Shown: positions 34,116-43,270 of the stretch, piece by piece
How the letters are laid out: each line of letters opens with the position of its first letter
Numbering within the stretch: the stretch's first letter is position 1
DNA from: Blautia hominis
Lineage (GTDB): Bacteria > Bacillota > Clostridia > Lachnospirales > Lachnospiraceae
Assembly: GCA_002270465.1 (NCBI GenBank)
Contig: NQOF01000003.1
Span: forward strand, 62,001-126,000
Length of the DNA stretch: 64,000 nucleotides
Reading direction: 5' to 3'
Made by a program: the position numbers and the translations under genes
The notes under the pieces: generated by a model
Seen by the model: the letters and a program-made list of their open reading frames with translations, nothing else
Database searches by the model: none
What the model was told of the DNA's origin: nothing

Positions 34116-35777
34116 ATGGATATGGCGAAAGGAAACAGTAAGATTCTTACGGCTGAACAGGAAATACAGCTGCGTCAGCCAATCGAGGATTATGTCGGTA
34201 AGATTCAGACAAAGATCGACAGCCTCAGAGTGGATGGAATAGACAAAGTTATCTCTCTTCAGAATAAAATTGACAGTGTAAAGAGAGACCGCAATTTTAC
34301 AAAAGAAGAGAAGGAAGCCGAGATCGCAAAAATCCGGACAGAGCTGGAAAAGGCAAAAACGGTTGATGCGAAACACAAAGATGAGATTTCAAAATTGATC
34401 TCTGATGCGGAGGCTTACCTCAAAGAGCATTTTGACAGTGACTATTATCTGCCGGTCAAAGAAAGCTGTGAGCAGGAAAAAGCAGCCGTTCAGGAGAAGC
34501 ACCGCAGAAGGATTGCGGAATTGGAAAAACAGCATCAGGAGATCATGTCAAAACTTACGGACCATCAGGAAATAAAAGATGAGAAGTATGTTTATAAGAA
34601 CCGGCTGTTTGACGCAAAAATGCAGTTGGAAAAAGATCTGCAGCAGGTAAAAGACAGAAGGCATATGGCATACAATTATAAATATCATCTGATCGATATG
34701 CTTCGTATGTCAAAATTCACCTTTATCGAGTCCAGGGCACAGAAGTGGGAAAATTATAAATATACATTCAACCGCAGGGCATTTCTTCTTGCGAACGGTT
34801 TGTATATTGCCATCATCCTGATCTTTATTATGCTGTGTGCCATTACTCCGGTGGTGAAAAATGTTCCTCTGCTTACATATAATAATGTCCTGAATATTCT
34901 TCAGCAGGCATCTCCCCGTATGTTCCTGGCACTGGGTGTTGCCGGCCTGATCCTCCTTACCGGTACAGACCTTTCCATTGGACGTATGGTTGGTATGGGC
35001 ATGACAACTGCAACGATCATCATGCATCAGGGTATTAATACAGGGGCGGTCTTCGGACATGTGTTTGACTTTACGAGTATGCCGATTGGGGTTAGGGTAA
35101 TCCTGGCACTGGTAGTATGTATTGTATTATGTACATTTTTTACGGCCATTGCAGGTTTCTTTACTGCCAGATTTAAAATGCATCCTTTTATCTCCACTAT
35201 GGCCAATATGCTGGTCATCTTCGGACTTGTCACATACGCTACGAAAGGTGTGTCATTCGGTGCCATTGAACCTACGATCCCAAACATGATCATTCCAAAA
35301 GTAAACGGTTTCCCGACTATTATCGTCTGGGCAGTGGCAGCCATTGCAATCGTCTGGTTCATTTGGAATAAAACAACATTTGGCAAAAACCTGTATGCTG
35401 TGGGAGGCAACCCGGAAGCAGCAGCAGTTTCCGGTATTTCCGTATTCGGTGTAACGGTTGGCGCGTTTATCCTGGCAGGTATTCTTTACGGATTCGGTTC
35501 CTGGCTGGAATGTGCCAGAATGGTTGGCTCCGGTTCCGCAGCTTACGGACAGGGCTGGGAGATGGATGCCATTGCAGCCTGCGTAGTGGGCGGTGTTTCC
35601 TTTACCGGTGGTATTGGTAAGATTTCAGGTGTAGTGGTGGGTGTAATGATCTTTACGGCACTTACATACTCGCTCACCATTCTTGGTATTGATACAAACC
35701 TTCAGTTTGTATTTGAAGGTATCATTATCATCGCGGCGGTGACACTGGACTGTCTGAAATATGTTCAGAAAAAATAA
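34116..35777 (+). CDS. mglC: Galactoside ABC transporter permease MglC with long N-terminal coiled-coil extension
   Basis: A 553-residue protein. Residues about 225-550 are a standard MglC/RbsC permease of about ten helices (GLILLTGTDLSIGRMVGMGM, KNLYAVGGNPEAAAVSGISV). Residues 1 to about 215 are hydrophilic, rich in K, E, D, R and Q with heptad-like runs (EKEAEIAKIRTELEKAK, RRRIAELEKQHQEIM), a cytoplasmic coiled coil absent from the 336-residue E. coli protein. It could tether or regulate the transporter. The frame is continuous, so this is a true fusion, not an annotation error. It starts behind GAGGGAG. Confidence 0.92.
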   Translation: MDMAKGNSKILTAEQEIQLRQPIEDYVGKIQTKIDSLRVDGIDKVISLQNKIDSVKRDRNFTKEEKEAEIAKIRTELEKAKTVDAKHKDEISKLISDAEAYLKEHFDSDYYLPVKESCEQEKAAVQEKHRRRIAELEKQHQEIMSKLTDHQEIKDEKYVYKNRLFDAKMQLEKDLQQVKDRRHMAYNYKYHLIDMLRMSKFTFIESRAQKWENYKYTFNRRAFLLANGLYIAIILIFIMLCAITPVVKNVPLLTYNNVLNILQQASPRMFLALGVAGLILLTGTDLSIGRMVGMGMTTATIIMHQGINTGAVFGHVFDFTSMPIGVRVILALVVCIVLCTFFTAIAGFFTARFKMHPFISTMANMLVIFGLVTYATKGVSFGAIEPTIPNMIIPKVNGFPTIIVWAVAAIAIVWFIWNKTTFGKNLYAVGGNPEAAAVSGISVFGVTVGAFILAGILYGFGSWLECARMVGSGSAAYGQGWEMDAIAACVVGGVSFTGGIGKISGVVVGVMIFTALTYSLTILGIDTNLQFVFEGIIIIAAVTLDCLKYVQKK

Positions 35778-35791
35778 TAAAGAATGATTTC

Positions 35792-35823
35792 CAAAAGGGT
35801 CAGAAGCAGTTCTGGCCCTTTTG
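35792..35823 (+). terminator. Intrinsic terminator after mglC
   Basis: CAAAAGGGTCAGAA pairs with TTCTGGCCCTTTTG around a 4-nt loop, with T-rich sequence at the 3' side. Confidence 0.8.
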
Positions 35824-35833
35824 ATGTATTTGG

Positions 35834-36017
35834 GTTACGGCTCACAGGCCACTGTTCCGGGATGGGAGTTCCGGTACCAGATCTGTGATTGGAGTAGACT
35901 GGTTACGTCTCACAGGCCACTGTAAAGGGCAGAACTGTGCACCGCGAAGCACATTACTGTGCAAAGAGCTGCGTTTTTAGTATACTGTGAACAGTGACGT
36001 AAACTGTGAGCAGTAAC
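35834..36017. repeat. 184-bp MITE-like element related to 28742-28884, with nested left end
   Basis: Ends GTTACGGCTCACAG and CTGTGAGCAGTAAC match as inverted repeats in 13 of 14 positions. GGTTACGTCTCACAGGCC at 35901 repeats the left end, which suggests insertion of one copy in another or internal duplication. It shares the CACAGGCCACTGT and CACCGCGAAGCACATTACTG blocks with the element inside the hydrolase gene. It fills most of the mglC-regulator gap. Confidence 0.8.
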
Positions 36018-36038
36018 ATATTTTGAGCAACGGTGACA

Positions 36039-36067
36039 TTTACATACATTTGTGTATTTGTTATAAT
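36039..36067 (+). promoter_or_regulatory. Promoter of the response regulator/kinase/binding-protein operon
   Basis: TTTACA, 17 bp, TATAAT, immediately after the repeat element and about 70 bp before the regulator ATG. Confidence 0.65.
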
Positions 36068-36135
36068 AAATTTGACAAATACCAGTTACCCAATTGAAAT
36101 AAGGAGGAAGTGGCTCACACCATGGAGATAAAAAA

Positions 36136-37746
36136 ATGAATACATACGGAGTGCTTTTGGTAGATGATGAGGAGGAAGTCATCCGGGTCATCATGAGAAA
36201 AATAAATTGGGAAGGGCTGGGTTTTTCGGTGATCGGTTATGCCAACAACGGTATGAAGGCTCTTGAGATGGTGGAGGAGTTTCAGCCGGATGTGGTCATG
36301 ACGGATATCAAAATGCCGTATATGGATGGAATGGAGCTGTCTAACCGCATTAAGACGGAATTTCCCGCAACCAAGATATTGATCTTTACAGGTTTTGATG
36401 AATTTGAGTATGCCAAAGAGGCAGTTCATCTGGAGGTAGAAGAATACATTCTGAAGCCGGTCAATTCTATAGAGCTGACCAATGTACTCACCCAGCTTAA
36501 GATAAAACTGGACCAGGAGATAAGCGAAAAGCGAAATGTGGAGACTTTGCAGAAGTGTTATCTGGAATCCCTGCCGCTTCTGCAGGCTAACTTCTACTCC
36601 ACATTGGTGGAGGGAAGGATCCAGGAGAAGGAGATCCCAAAATATCTTGCGGATTACCAGATCTCTTTTCCGGGGCCGTTTTTCTGCTGTCTTGTCATTC
36701 ATACATCATCAAGTCAGGTTCCCAAGGATATGAATCCTCTGCTGTTATCCACGTCTGTCTATAACCAGGCAACGGAACGTCTGGGAGAAAAGTGGCAGGC
36801 GAAATGCTTTTCTTATCTGGGGAATACCATTTTGATCGCACAGCTGAAAAGTGAAAACGAGGTCTCAGAACTGACGGATGAATGTGACAGATTCTGCAGA
36901 TATGCCCACCGGATCATTGGTGCGGTTGTCACTGTGGGGATTGGCCAGGTCTGCGGAGATATCCTTGATCTTTCCAGGTCGTACAGCGGTGCAAGAGAGG
37001 CGGTTTCATACAGGGTGATCTATGGCGCTTCCAGAGCCATAAATATTAAGGAGATCGCGCCCCAGGAGATGAGCAGATCCGATACTGCCGGTGATACAGA
37101 ATTATCGAACTTGTTTAAAACCATACGCCTGAATCCGGCGGAGGATATTGAACAGGCGGTCAGGAAGTATCTGGAGCAAATATCTTTTCCGGCAAAATCT
37201 CTGCAGCAGCATCATATTGACATTATGGAACTGGTGAGCGCATTATACAGGTTCACGGCTAATAATGATATTGCCACGGAAGATTTTTCGGGAGATATGC
37301 GGAAACTGTACAGCAGCCTTCTTGATCTGGGACCGGATGCACTGCAGAAATGGCTCATTGATATCAGCCTTTCTTTTCGGGAAAAATTGATCAGTGCACG
37401 AAGCAGGTCAACAAAAACCTTTGTATCCAGGGCAATGGAATATGTCCGCAGCAATTATTCGGATGAAGAGCTGTCATTGGATAATATCTGTGAGGTTTTG
37501 GGCGTTTCCAACTCCTATTTTTCAACTATTTTTAAAAAAGAGACCGGTAACTCGTTTATCGGTTATCTGACGGACTATCGTATGGACCGTGCATCACGAC
37601 TGCTGATCGAGACAAATGAGAAAAGTTACATCATAGCAAAGCATGTGGGCTACACGGATCCGAATTATTTTAGTTATGTATTTAAAAGGCGGTTTGGCGT
37701 GTCACCTTCAAAATACAGAACGGAGCATACAGAAAGTGAAAAATAA
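36136..37746 (+). CDS. Response regulator with AraC-type DNA-binding domain
   Basis: A 536-residue protein with a receiver domain (YGVLLVDDEEE; D57 in VVMTDIKMPYMDG; lysine in YILKPV) and a C-terminal AraC helix-turn-helix (LDNICEVLGVSNSYFSTIFK ... HVGYTDPNYFSYVFKRRFGV). It is the first gene of a cluster with a YesM-like kinase and two sugar-binding proteins, directly after mglBAC. It probably controls the importer in response to extracellular galactoside. Confidence 0.93.
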   Translation: MNTYGVLLVDDEEEVIRVIMRKINWEGLGFSVIGYANNGMKALEMVEEFQPDVVMTDIKMPYMDGMELSNRIKTEFPATKILIFTGFDEFEYAKEAVHLEVEEYILKPVNSIELTNVLTQLKIKLDQEISEKRNVETLQKCYLESLPLLQANFYSTLVEGRIQEKEIPKYLADYQISFPGPFFCCLVIHTSSSQVPKDMNPLLLSTSVYNQATERLGEKWQAKCFSYLGNTILIAQLKSENEVSELTDECDRFCRYAHRIIGAVVTVGIGQVCGDILDLSRSYSGAREAVSYRVIYGASRAINIKEIAPQEMSRSDTAGDTELSNLFKTIRLNPAEDIEQAVRKYLEQISFPAKSLQQHHIDIMELVSALYRFTANNDIATEDFSGDMRKLYSSLLDLGPDALQKWLIDISLSFREKLISARSRSTKTFVSRAMEYVRSNYSDEELSLDNICEVLGVSNSYFSTIFKKETGNSFIGYLTDYRMDRASRLLIETNEKSYIIAKHVGYTDPNYFSYVFKRRFGVSPSKYRTEHTESEK

Positions 37747-39595
37747 GTATTTCGGACGTTTGAAGAAGGCGGAGCCCAGCGGAATGCAGTCGACAGTTAT
37801 GTTTGCCATTTCCGTGATATCTATTTCCATTATGCTGATCTTGGGGATTGTGATGTATTTCCGGTTTTCTCTCTTATCCCGGCAGGAGATCACACAGAGT
37901 ACACAGAAGCTGATGGAACAGGCAGGGGAAAACCTGGAGGACTATCTGGGCAGTATGCGGCAGATATCGGATGCTGTCTATTATAATGTTATAAAAGAGA
38001 ATGATTTATCCAATCAGGATATGGATATCCAGAGGGGAATGAATCTTTTGTATGAAGCCAACAGAGACAACCTGCGCAGTATTGCTATCTACAACAATTA
38101 CGGGAGCCTGCTGGCAGCAGAACCCCTTGCGTCCCAGAAAGAGGACCCTGATGTCACCAGGCAGGACTGGTTCAAACAAGCCATGGGCGAGATGGAGAAT
38201 ATGCATTTTTCCACGCCTCATATCCAGAATCTCTTTGATGACGGAACCTTCCGTTATTACTGGGTGATCTCTTTAAGCCGTGTTGTGGAGCTTACAAATA
38301 ACGGGGATTCCCAGTTGGGAGTTCTGCTTGTGGATATGGATTATTCCAATATCTCGCGGATGATGAAACAGATCAACACCTTAAACAACGGTCAGTATTA
38401 TTATCTGTGTGACAGCAACGGGGAGATCATCTATCACATGCGGCAGATCCAGATCAGCGACGGAATCGGCAGTGAGAACAGCAAAGCAGCTGCAAAGTAC
38501 AAGGATGGCGTCTATGATGAGACATTTCAGGGAGAGCGCCGCAAGGTTATTGTCAACACTATCAGCTATACCGGATGGAAGCTGGTGGGGGTGATCCCCT
38601 ATTCCACATTTACGCACGGTATGGTCAATATCCGGTATTTTATTATGGTCCTTATGCTCCTGATGGCCATGATGCTTGTGATCATCAATCGTGTTGTTTC
38701 TGTGAGGATATCCAGACCCATTCTGAAACTGAATAATTCCGTAATGGAATACGAAGCAGGAGAGAAGCCGGAGATTTATATGGGCGGCCCTCTGGAAATC
38801 AGGCATCTGGGGTATTCCATACAGAGGTCCTATGAGCAGATCGAGACGCTTATGAAGGAAATTGTACTGGAACAGAACGAAAGAAGAAAAAGTGAACTTG
38901 ACGCACTGCAGAGCCAGATCAACCCGCATTTTTTGTACAATGCACTGGAGTCTATTACATGGATGGTGGAAGGCGAACGGAATGACGATGCGGTATTTAT
39001 GATATCCCAGCTTGCAAAACTTTTCCGGATCAGTCTTTCAAAGGGCCGTACGGTCATCAGTGTAAAAGATGAACTGCAGCATGCGCAGAGTTATATGAAT
39101 ATACAGAAAGTCCGGTATAAGAACGCATTTTCCATTGTGTTTGATGTGGACCCATCAATTTATTCGTATTGTACCGTGAAGCTAATCCTGCAGCCAATAC
39201 TTGAAAATGCCATTGCCTATGGGGTCAGCAGCATGGATGACTGTGGTGAGATAAAAGTGGCCGGCAGACTGGAAGATGAAAATATTATCTTCTCTGTGAC
39301 AGATAACGGGATCGGAATGTCAAAGGAGGAGGTAAGTCTCATCCTGACAGACAGCAAGCGGGTCCATAAACATGGCTCCGGGGTAGGACTTGTGAATGTG
39401 AACAACCGTATTCAGATCCTCTTTGGAAAAGAATATGGACTGAGGATTGAAAGTGAGCCGGATGAGGGAACCACAGTATCCATCTGCATTCCGGCGGTTC
39501 CCTATACGGAAGAAAACAGCAAGATCCTTGAAAAGGGATATATTTTCAGCAGGGAAGAAATGATCGACAAGAAAACACAGGGTAAAGAGAGATGA
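37736..39595 (+). CDS. YesM-like sensor histidine kinase
   Basis: A 619-residue membrane kinase. The GTG at 37736 is favoured because it gives a basic N-terminus (VKNKYFGRLKK) before the first helix; ATG 37784 is the alternative. After TM1 comes a Cache-like extracellular region, TM2 near residue 300-325, then SQINPHFLYNALESITWM (His about residue 401) and a full ATPase domain (LQPILENAIAYG, VTDNGIGM, GVGLVNVNNR). The start overlaps the regulator gene by 11 bp and the stop overlaps the next gene by 4 bp, so the group is tightly coupled. Confidence 0.9.
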   Translation: MKNKYFGRLKKAEPSGMQSTVMFAISVISISIMLILGIVMYFRFSLLSRQEITQSTQKLMEQAGENLEDYLGSMRQISDAVYYNVIKENDLSNQDMDIQRGMNLLYEANRDNLRSIAIYNNYGSLLAAEPLASQKEDPDVTRQDWFKQAMGEMENMHFSTPHIQNLFDDGTFRYYWVISLSRVVELTNNGDSQLGVLLVDMDYSNISRMMKQINTLNNGQYYYLCDSNGEIIYHMRQIQISDGIGSENSKAAAKYKDGVYDETFQGERRKVIVNTISYTGWKLVGVIPYSTFTHGMVNIRYFIMVLMLLMAMMLVIINRVVSVRISRPILKLNNSVMEYEAGEKPEIYMGGPLEIRHLGYSIQRSYEQIETLMKEIVLEQNERRKSELDALQSQINPHFLYNALESITWMVEGERNDDAVFMISQLAKLFRISLSKGRTVISVKDELQHAQSYMNIQKVRYKNAFSIVFDVDPSIYSYCTVKLILQPILENAIAYGVSSMDDCGEIKVAGRLEDENIIFSVTDNGIGMSKEEVSLILTDSKRVHKHGSGVGLVNVNNRIQILFGKEYGLRIESEPDEGTTVSICIPAVPYTEENSKILEKGYIFSREEMIDKKTQGKER

Positions 39596-40566
39596 AAAAC
39601 AGCAAGAGATTGTTTATTCTGATAGAAGCGGTTTTAGCTGTAATGGTTATGGTACTTGCTTTTGTCATGCTCCGGGAAAGAAACGGAAAAGATCTTGATA
39701 AGGTTTCCGTGATCATTCAGAATTCGGATGACGGTCAATGGTCTGCGTTTAAATATGGACTCAGAATGGCAGCGGAAGATTTGAAATTGGAGATGTTTGT
39801 TGTCAGTACCGGAGGCCCCCTGACGGTTGAGGAGGAGAAAAACCTGATAGAACGTGAAATCGAAAACGGGGCAGACGCGGTTATTGTACAGCCTGCTCTG
39901 GGGGATGGCGCAGAAAAAATGTTATTGAAAATGGAGAAAAAGGTTCCGGTCATGCTTGTAGAATACACGGCATCCAAGGATAAGGAGGCTTCCCTGCTCC
40001 CCACTGCAGAACCGGATAACTATGCCATGGGCACAGCTCTGGCAGAAGAACTGCTGAAGGACTACAATGGAAATCTAAATGGGAAAACATTAGGCATTTT
40101 CCAGGAAACCGACAATACGGAAGCTGCGCGCAACCGCCGAGAAGGATTTACTGATGTGCTGAAAGACAGCGGTGTCAAGATTAGCTGGTCGGTATCCGGC
40201 CCTTTTGGGGAGAAAGAAGAAAATTTTTTGGAAACCCAGCCCAGAGTGGATTTTGTGGTCGCTCTTGATGATAACAGTCTGATAACCGCCGGGAAGGATT
40301 CTGCCGCCAAAAATCTGCATGGAGCCTTAGTGTACGGAATCGGTAATTCTACGGAAGCGGTTTATTATCTGGATACAGGCATAGCGGAATGTCTTGTGGT
40401 GCCCGATGCATTTAATGTGGGATATCAAAGTCTGACAGAGACGGCAGAGGGGCTTAAAAAATATTTTTACAAAATGCAGGACAGAACCGTATCCTATACG
40501 GTTATCCGCAGAGATACACTGTTTTCAAAAGAAAACCAGGAAGTCCTATTTACCATGAGCCAGTAA
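39592..40566 (+). CDS. Membrane-anchored sugar-binding domain protein (kinase-linked)
   Basis: A 324-residue protein with an N-terminal uncleaved-looking membrane helix (FILIEAVLAVMVMVLAFVML, no lipobox cysteine) and a type 1 periplasmic-binding fold (VSVIIQNSDDGQWSAFKYGL, ADAVIVQPALGDG, FVVALDDNSLITAG). It overlaps the kinase gene by 4 bp. A membrane-tethered binding domain without its own permease suggests a sensor role for the upstream kinase. Confidence 0.82.
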   Translation: MKNSKRLFILIEAVLAVMVMVLAFVMLRERNGKDLDKVSVIIQNSDDGQWSAFKYGLRMAAEDLKLEMFVVSTGGPLTVEEEKNLIEREIENGADAVIVQPALGDGAEKMLLKMEKKVPVMLVEYTASKDKEASLLPTAEPDNYAMGTALAEELLKDYNGNLNGKTLGIFQETDNTEAARNRREGFTDVLKDSGVKISWSVSGPFGEKEENFLETQPRVDFVVALDDNSLITAGKDSAAKNLHGALVYGIGNSTEAVYYLDTGIAECLVVPDAFNVGYQSLTETAEGLKKYFYKMQDRTVSYTVIRRDTLFSKENQEVLFTMSQ

Positions 40567-40567
40567 A

Positions 40568-40587
40568 AGCAGACAGGCCCGTCTGCT
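40568..40587 (+). terminator. Short hairpin between the two binding-protein genes
   Basis: AGCAGAC pairs with GTCTGCT around a 6-nt loop, followed by TTTG. Probably a weak or partial terminator. Confidence 0.5.
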
Positions 40588-40637
40588 TTGGGCATCTGCG
40601 GCATATTGATAAACAGGAAGAAAACCAGAGGTATACA

Positions 40638-41684
40638 ATGAAAGCGAAAAAAATATTGGCGGCAGGAATGATTCTCTGCATGAGTATGCAGTTCTTATGT
40701 GCCTGCGGAAAACAGCAGCCGGCTGCGTCAGACAAGGTTCACGCAGGCGTTATATGCTATAACCAGAGTGACACATTTCTTGGGGAATTGATCGCCTGTT
40801 TTAAAGAGGAGCTTCATCAATACGAGAGCGATGAGTTTAAGACCACTGTGACACTGCGGGATGCGGGAGGTTCCCAGCGGACCCAGAATGACCAGGTAAA
40901 GGAGCTGATCGACGCGGGCTGCAATGTGCTCTGTGTGAACCTGGTAGACCGGGCAGACCCCTCGGAGATCATTGATCTTGCAAGGGATAATGACGTGCCT
41001 ATTATATTCTTTAACAGAGAGCCGGTGGCAGAGGACCTGATGCAGTGGGACGGGCTTTATTATGTTGGAGCAGAAGCGAAACAGTCAGGCGTGATGCAGG
41101 GGGAACTGGCGGTAGACGCCATACAGGCAGAGGGCAGTCAGATAGACCGAAATAAAGATGGAAAGATCCAATATGTGGTGCTGGAAGGAGAACCGGGCCA
41201 TCAAGATGCCATCATCCGCACGGAGAATGCTGTGGAAACCTTGAAAAACAATGGCATTGAACTGGAAAAACTCAGCTACGGGATCGCAAACTGGAACCGG
41301 GCACAGGCCCAGAACCGAATGCTGCTGCTGATCAGCCAGTATCAGAATAAGATTGAACTTGTGCTGGCCAACAACGATGATATGGCTCTTGGCGCCATAG
41401 ATGCCTATAAGAAGTTAAATTATACGGAATCTGCCCTGCCTGTATTTTTCGGTATTGACGGCACAGATGTGGGACTCAAAGCCGTCCTGGATTCGGAGAT
41501 GGCAGGCACTGTTTATAATGATAAAGAGGGACAGGCAGAGGCCATGGCAGAGCTGGCAGTGGCGCTTGTTACCGGGGAGGGCATGGATAAAATAAAATTC
41601 GAGAAGGATAAATATGTTTATCTGCCGTATTCTAAGGTGACCGCGGAAAATGTTGGTGATTATATCAGGGAAGAGAAAAAGTGA
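40638..41684 (+). CDS. MglB-like galactose-binding lipoprotein, second copy
   Basis: A 348-residue lipoprotein (lipobox FLCAC). Its calcium loop DRNKDGKIQYVVLEGEPGHQ is close to that of E. coli MglB, and LVLANNDDMALGAIDAYKKL and PVFFGIDGTDVGL mark the ligand cleft. It is shorter and more MglB-like than the protein at 31189. Lying at the end of the regulator/kinase operon, it may feed the ligand to the kinase as well as, or instead of, the MglAC channel. Confidence 0.88.
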   Translation: MKAKKILAAGMILCMSMQFLCACGKQQPAASDKVHAGVICYNQSDTFLGELIACFKEELHQYESDEFKTTVTLRDAGGSQRTQNDQVKELIDAGCNVLCVNLVDRADPSEIIDLARDNDVPIIFFNREPVAEDLMQWDGLYYVGAEAKQSGVMQGELAVDAIQAEGSQIDRNKDGKIQYVVLEGEPGHQDAIIRTENAVETLKNNGIELEKLSYGIANWNRAQAQNRMLLLISQYQNKIELVLANNDDMALGAIDAYKKLNYTESALPVFFGIDGTDVGLKAVLDSEMAGTVYNDKEGQAEAMAELAVALVTGEGMDKIKFEKDKYVYLPYSKVTAENVGDYIREEKK

Positions 41685-41812
41685 TCATTTATTATGGGAA
41701 TCAAATATATGGACATAAGAAACTACAGATTTCGGATATGTGGGTTTAGTAAGCGGAGCCTGATGGGCTGGATGGCAGTGGCCGGGATTATTGGGGATTA
41801 GGAGGCAAAAGT

Positions 41813-42991
41813 TTGGCAGAACTTTATATTGATAAGAAATATTATAATACATTGTACATTGAAGGTTTTTTCAGAATGATGAAAGATCCTTCTTACTGTT
41901 ATAAATTCTATTGGCTGGAAGCTATCGTACATCTGATTTCCGAGGGCAGAGACAAGGCCTCCTATGATGAGCTTATCAATGAAATGATCGCAAACGCCTG
42001 GTATTCCGTTTTGGAATTTCACGTACATCTAAGCGGGATCAATGGTGAAGGGGTGATCAAAGACAACCTGGAAAAAGCTGTGATCAGATTACATGAATTG
42101 ACAGCGCTTCCCAGCCATGCATCAAAAATTGAGATAAAGAATAAAATAGCTGAATTTGATAAAGACAGAGAATTGCATAACAGGAAGATGGAACTGACAA
42201 AAAATGTTCCTGTAAAGGCACTCTCGGGATTTGCCAATACAGGGGAGGAGCAGGTCAGCCTGGATGGGAGTGCGGGAAGGATGAGGGCCTATTTTAATCT
42301 TCTCAATGAAACAACCGTTTTGCTGCCATATACATTTGGTGATGAGAATGGGCTGAAGAGAACCATTTACTTTAATGACGGATGGATTCAGATGATTCAG
42401 GATAACACGGTGTCTATTCTGGGATGGGTTCAAATGGAGAAAGTAAAATGGCTTCAAAACAATAATCCGGAAGTCCCCAGTCTAGTATATAAATTGGCTC
42501 CCTTGGATGAAAAAATGCGGAAACTGGCTCATGTAAGAAAGCTGTGGGGGAGCATTCTGGAAATGCATCCTGTGGTGGATGTGTTTGGAAACCAGCCGAT
42601 CCAGGAGGACTCCTATGATGTGGATCATTTCATTCCCTGGTCCTTTGTCATGAATGATGAGTTGTGGAATCTGATGCCAATGGACTCCTCACTGAATTCT
42701 GAAAAGAGCAATAAGCTTCCCTGCTGGGAACCGTTCTTTGAGAGGTTTGCCGGTAATCAATACGCTATGTATGGATTAATACATAGAATGGATGGAATCC
42801 ATAAATTATATGAAGCCTGTTACCGGGATAATCTGCATTCTATCTGGGCAAATCGGGAATTATACCGCAAAGGGAATTCAAAGGAAGAATTCTTTCATAT
42901 ATTGGAAAAGAATATGAGACCGGTTTACGATTCTGCGAGACGCCAGGGGTATGAAATGTGGATCAGGAAAGATCAGATGGGGCAGAACTGA
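41813..42991 (+). CDS. HNH endonuclease domain protein (TTG start)
   Basis: A 392-residue protein. The start is a TTG with a perfect AGGAGG exactly 7 nt upstream; no better ATG lies nearby. The C-terminal third holds the HNH core YDVDHFIPWSFVMNDELWNL followed by MDSSLNSEKSNKLP, as in HNH nucleases of restriction or defence type. The N-terminal two thirds are not recognised. It stands alone between a sugar locus and an exporter locus, with its own terminator, so it could be a single-gene defence nuclease or a relic of a larger system. Confidence 0.75.
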   Translation: MAELYIDKKYYNTLYIEGFFRMMKDPSYCYKFYWLEAIVHLISEGRDKASYDELINEMIANAWYSVLEFHVHLSGINGEGVIKDNLEKAVIRLHELTALPSHASKIEIKNKIAEFDKDRELHNRKMELTKNVPVKALSGFANTGEEQVSLDGSAGRMRAYFNLLNETTVLLPYTFGDENGLKRTIYFNDGWIQMIQDNTVSILGWVQMEKVKWLQNNNPEVPSLVYKLAPLDEKMRKLAHVRKLWGSILEMHPVVDVFGNQPIQEDSYDVDHFIPWSFVMNDELWNLMPMDSSLNSEKSNKLPCWEPFFERFAGNQYAMYGLIHRMDGIHKLYEACYRDNLHSIWANRELYRKGNSKEEFFHILEKNMRPVYDSARRQGYEMWIRKDQMGQN

Positions 42992-43080
42992 ATGATAGGG
43001 TGTAGAAACCCAGTCTTATATACTGTTATTGATATAGGTTTGGAAAAGGATATGGATAAAAGATAAGGTTAGAGTCAGAC

Positions 43081-43116
43081 CGGGGAATGCATGTTGCATT
43101 CCCCGATTAATTTTTG
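43081..43116 (+). terminator. Intrinsic terminator after the HNH gene
   Basis: CGGGGAATGCA pairs with TGCATTCCCCG around a 3-nt loop, followed by ATTAATTTTT. Confidence 0.85.
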
Positions 43117-43270
43117 CGGAAAAACCTTCATGCAAAACTTTACAAAAAACGGGTCAAACTTGTCATTCGTACATCTGTGATCTCCTCCCTTTTTTCGATA
43201 GAATAAATGCATAAGAACAACAAGTGCAGAACAAAAAAGCACAATATATATAAAACAGGGAGGATCACTT

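Noticed and set aside
41694-41801. 35-codon frame starting MGIKYMDIRNYRFRICGF before the HNH gene
   Set aside because: It reads well but has no ribosome site in front of its ATG; kept out of the feature list.
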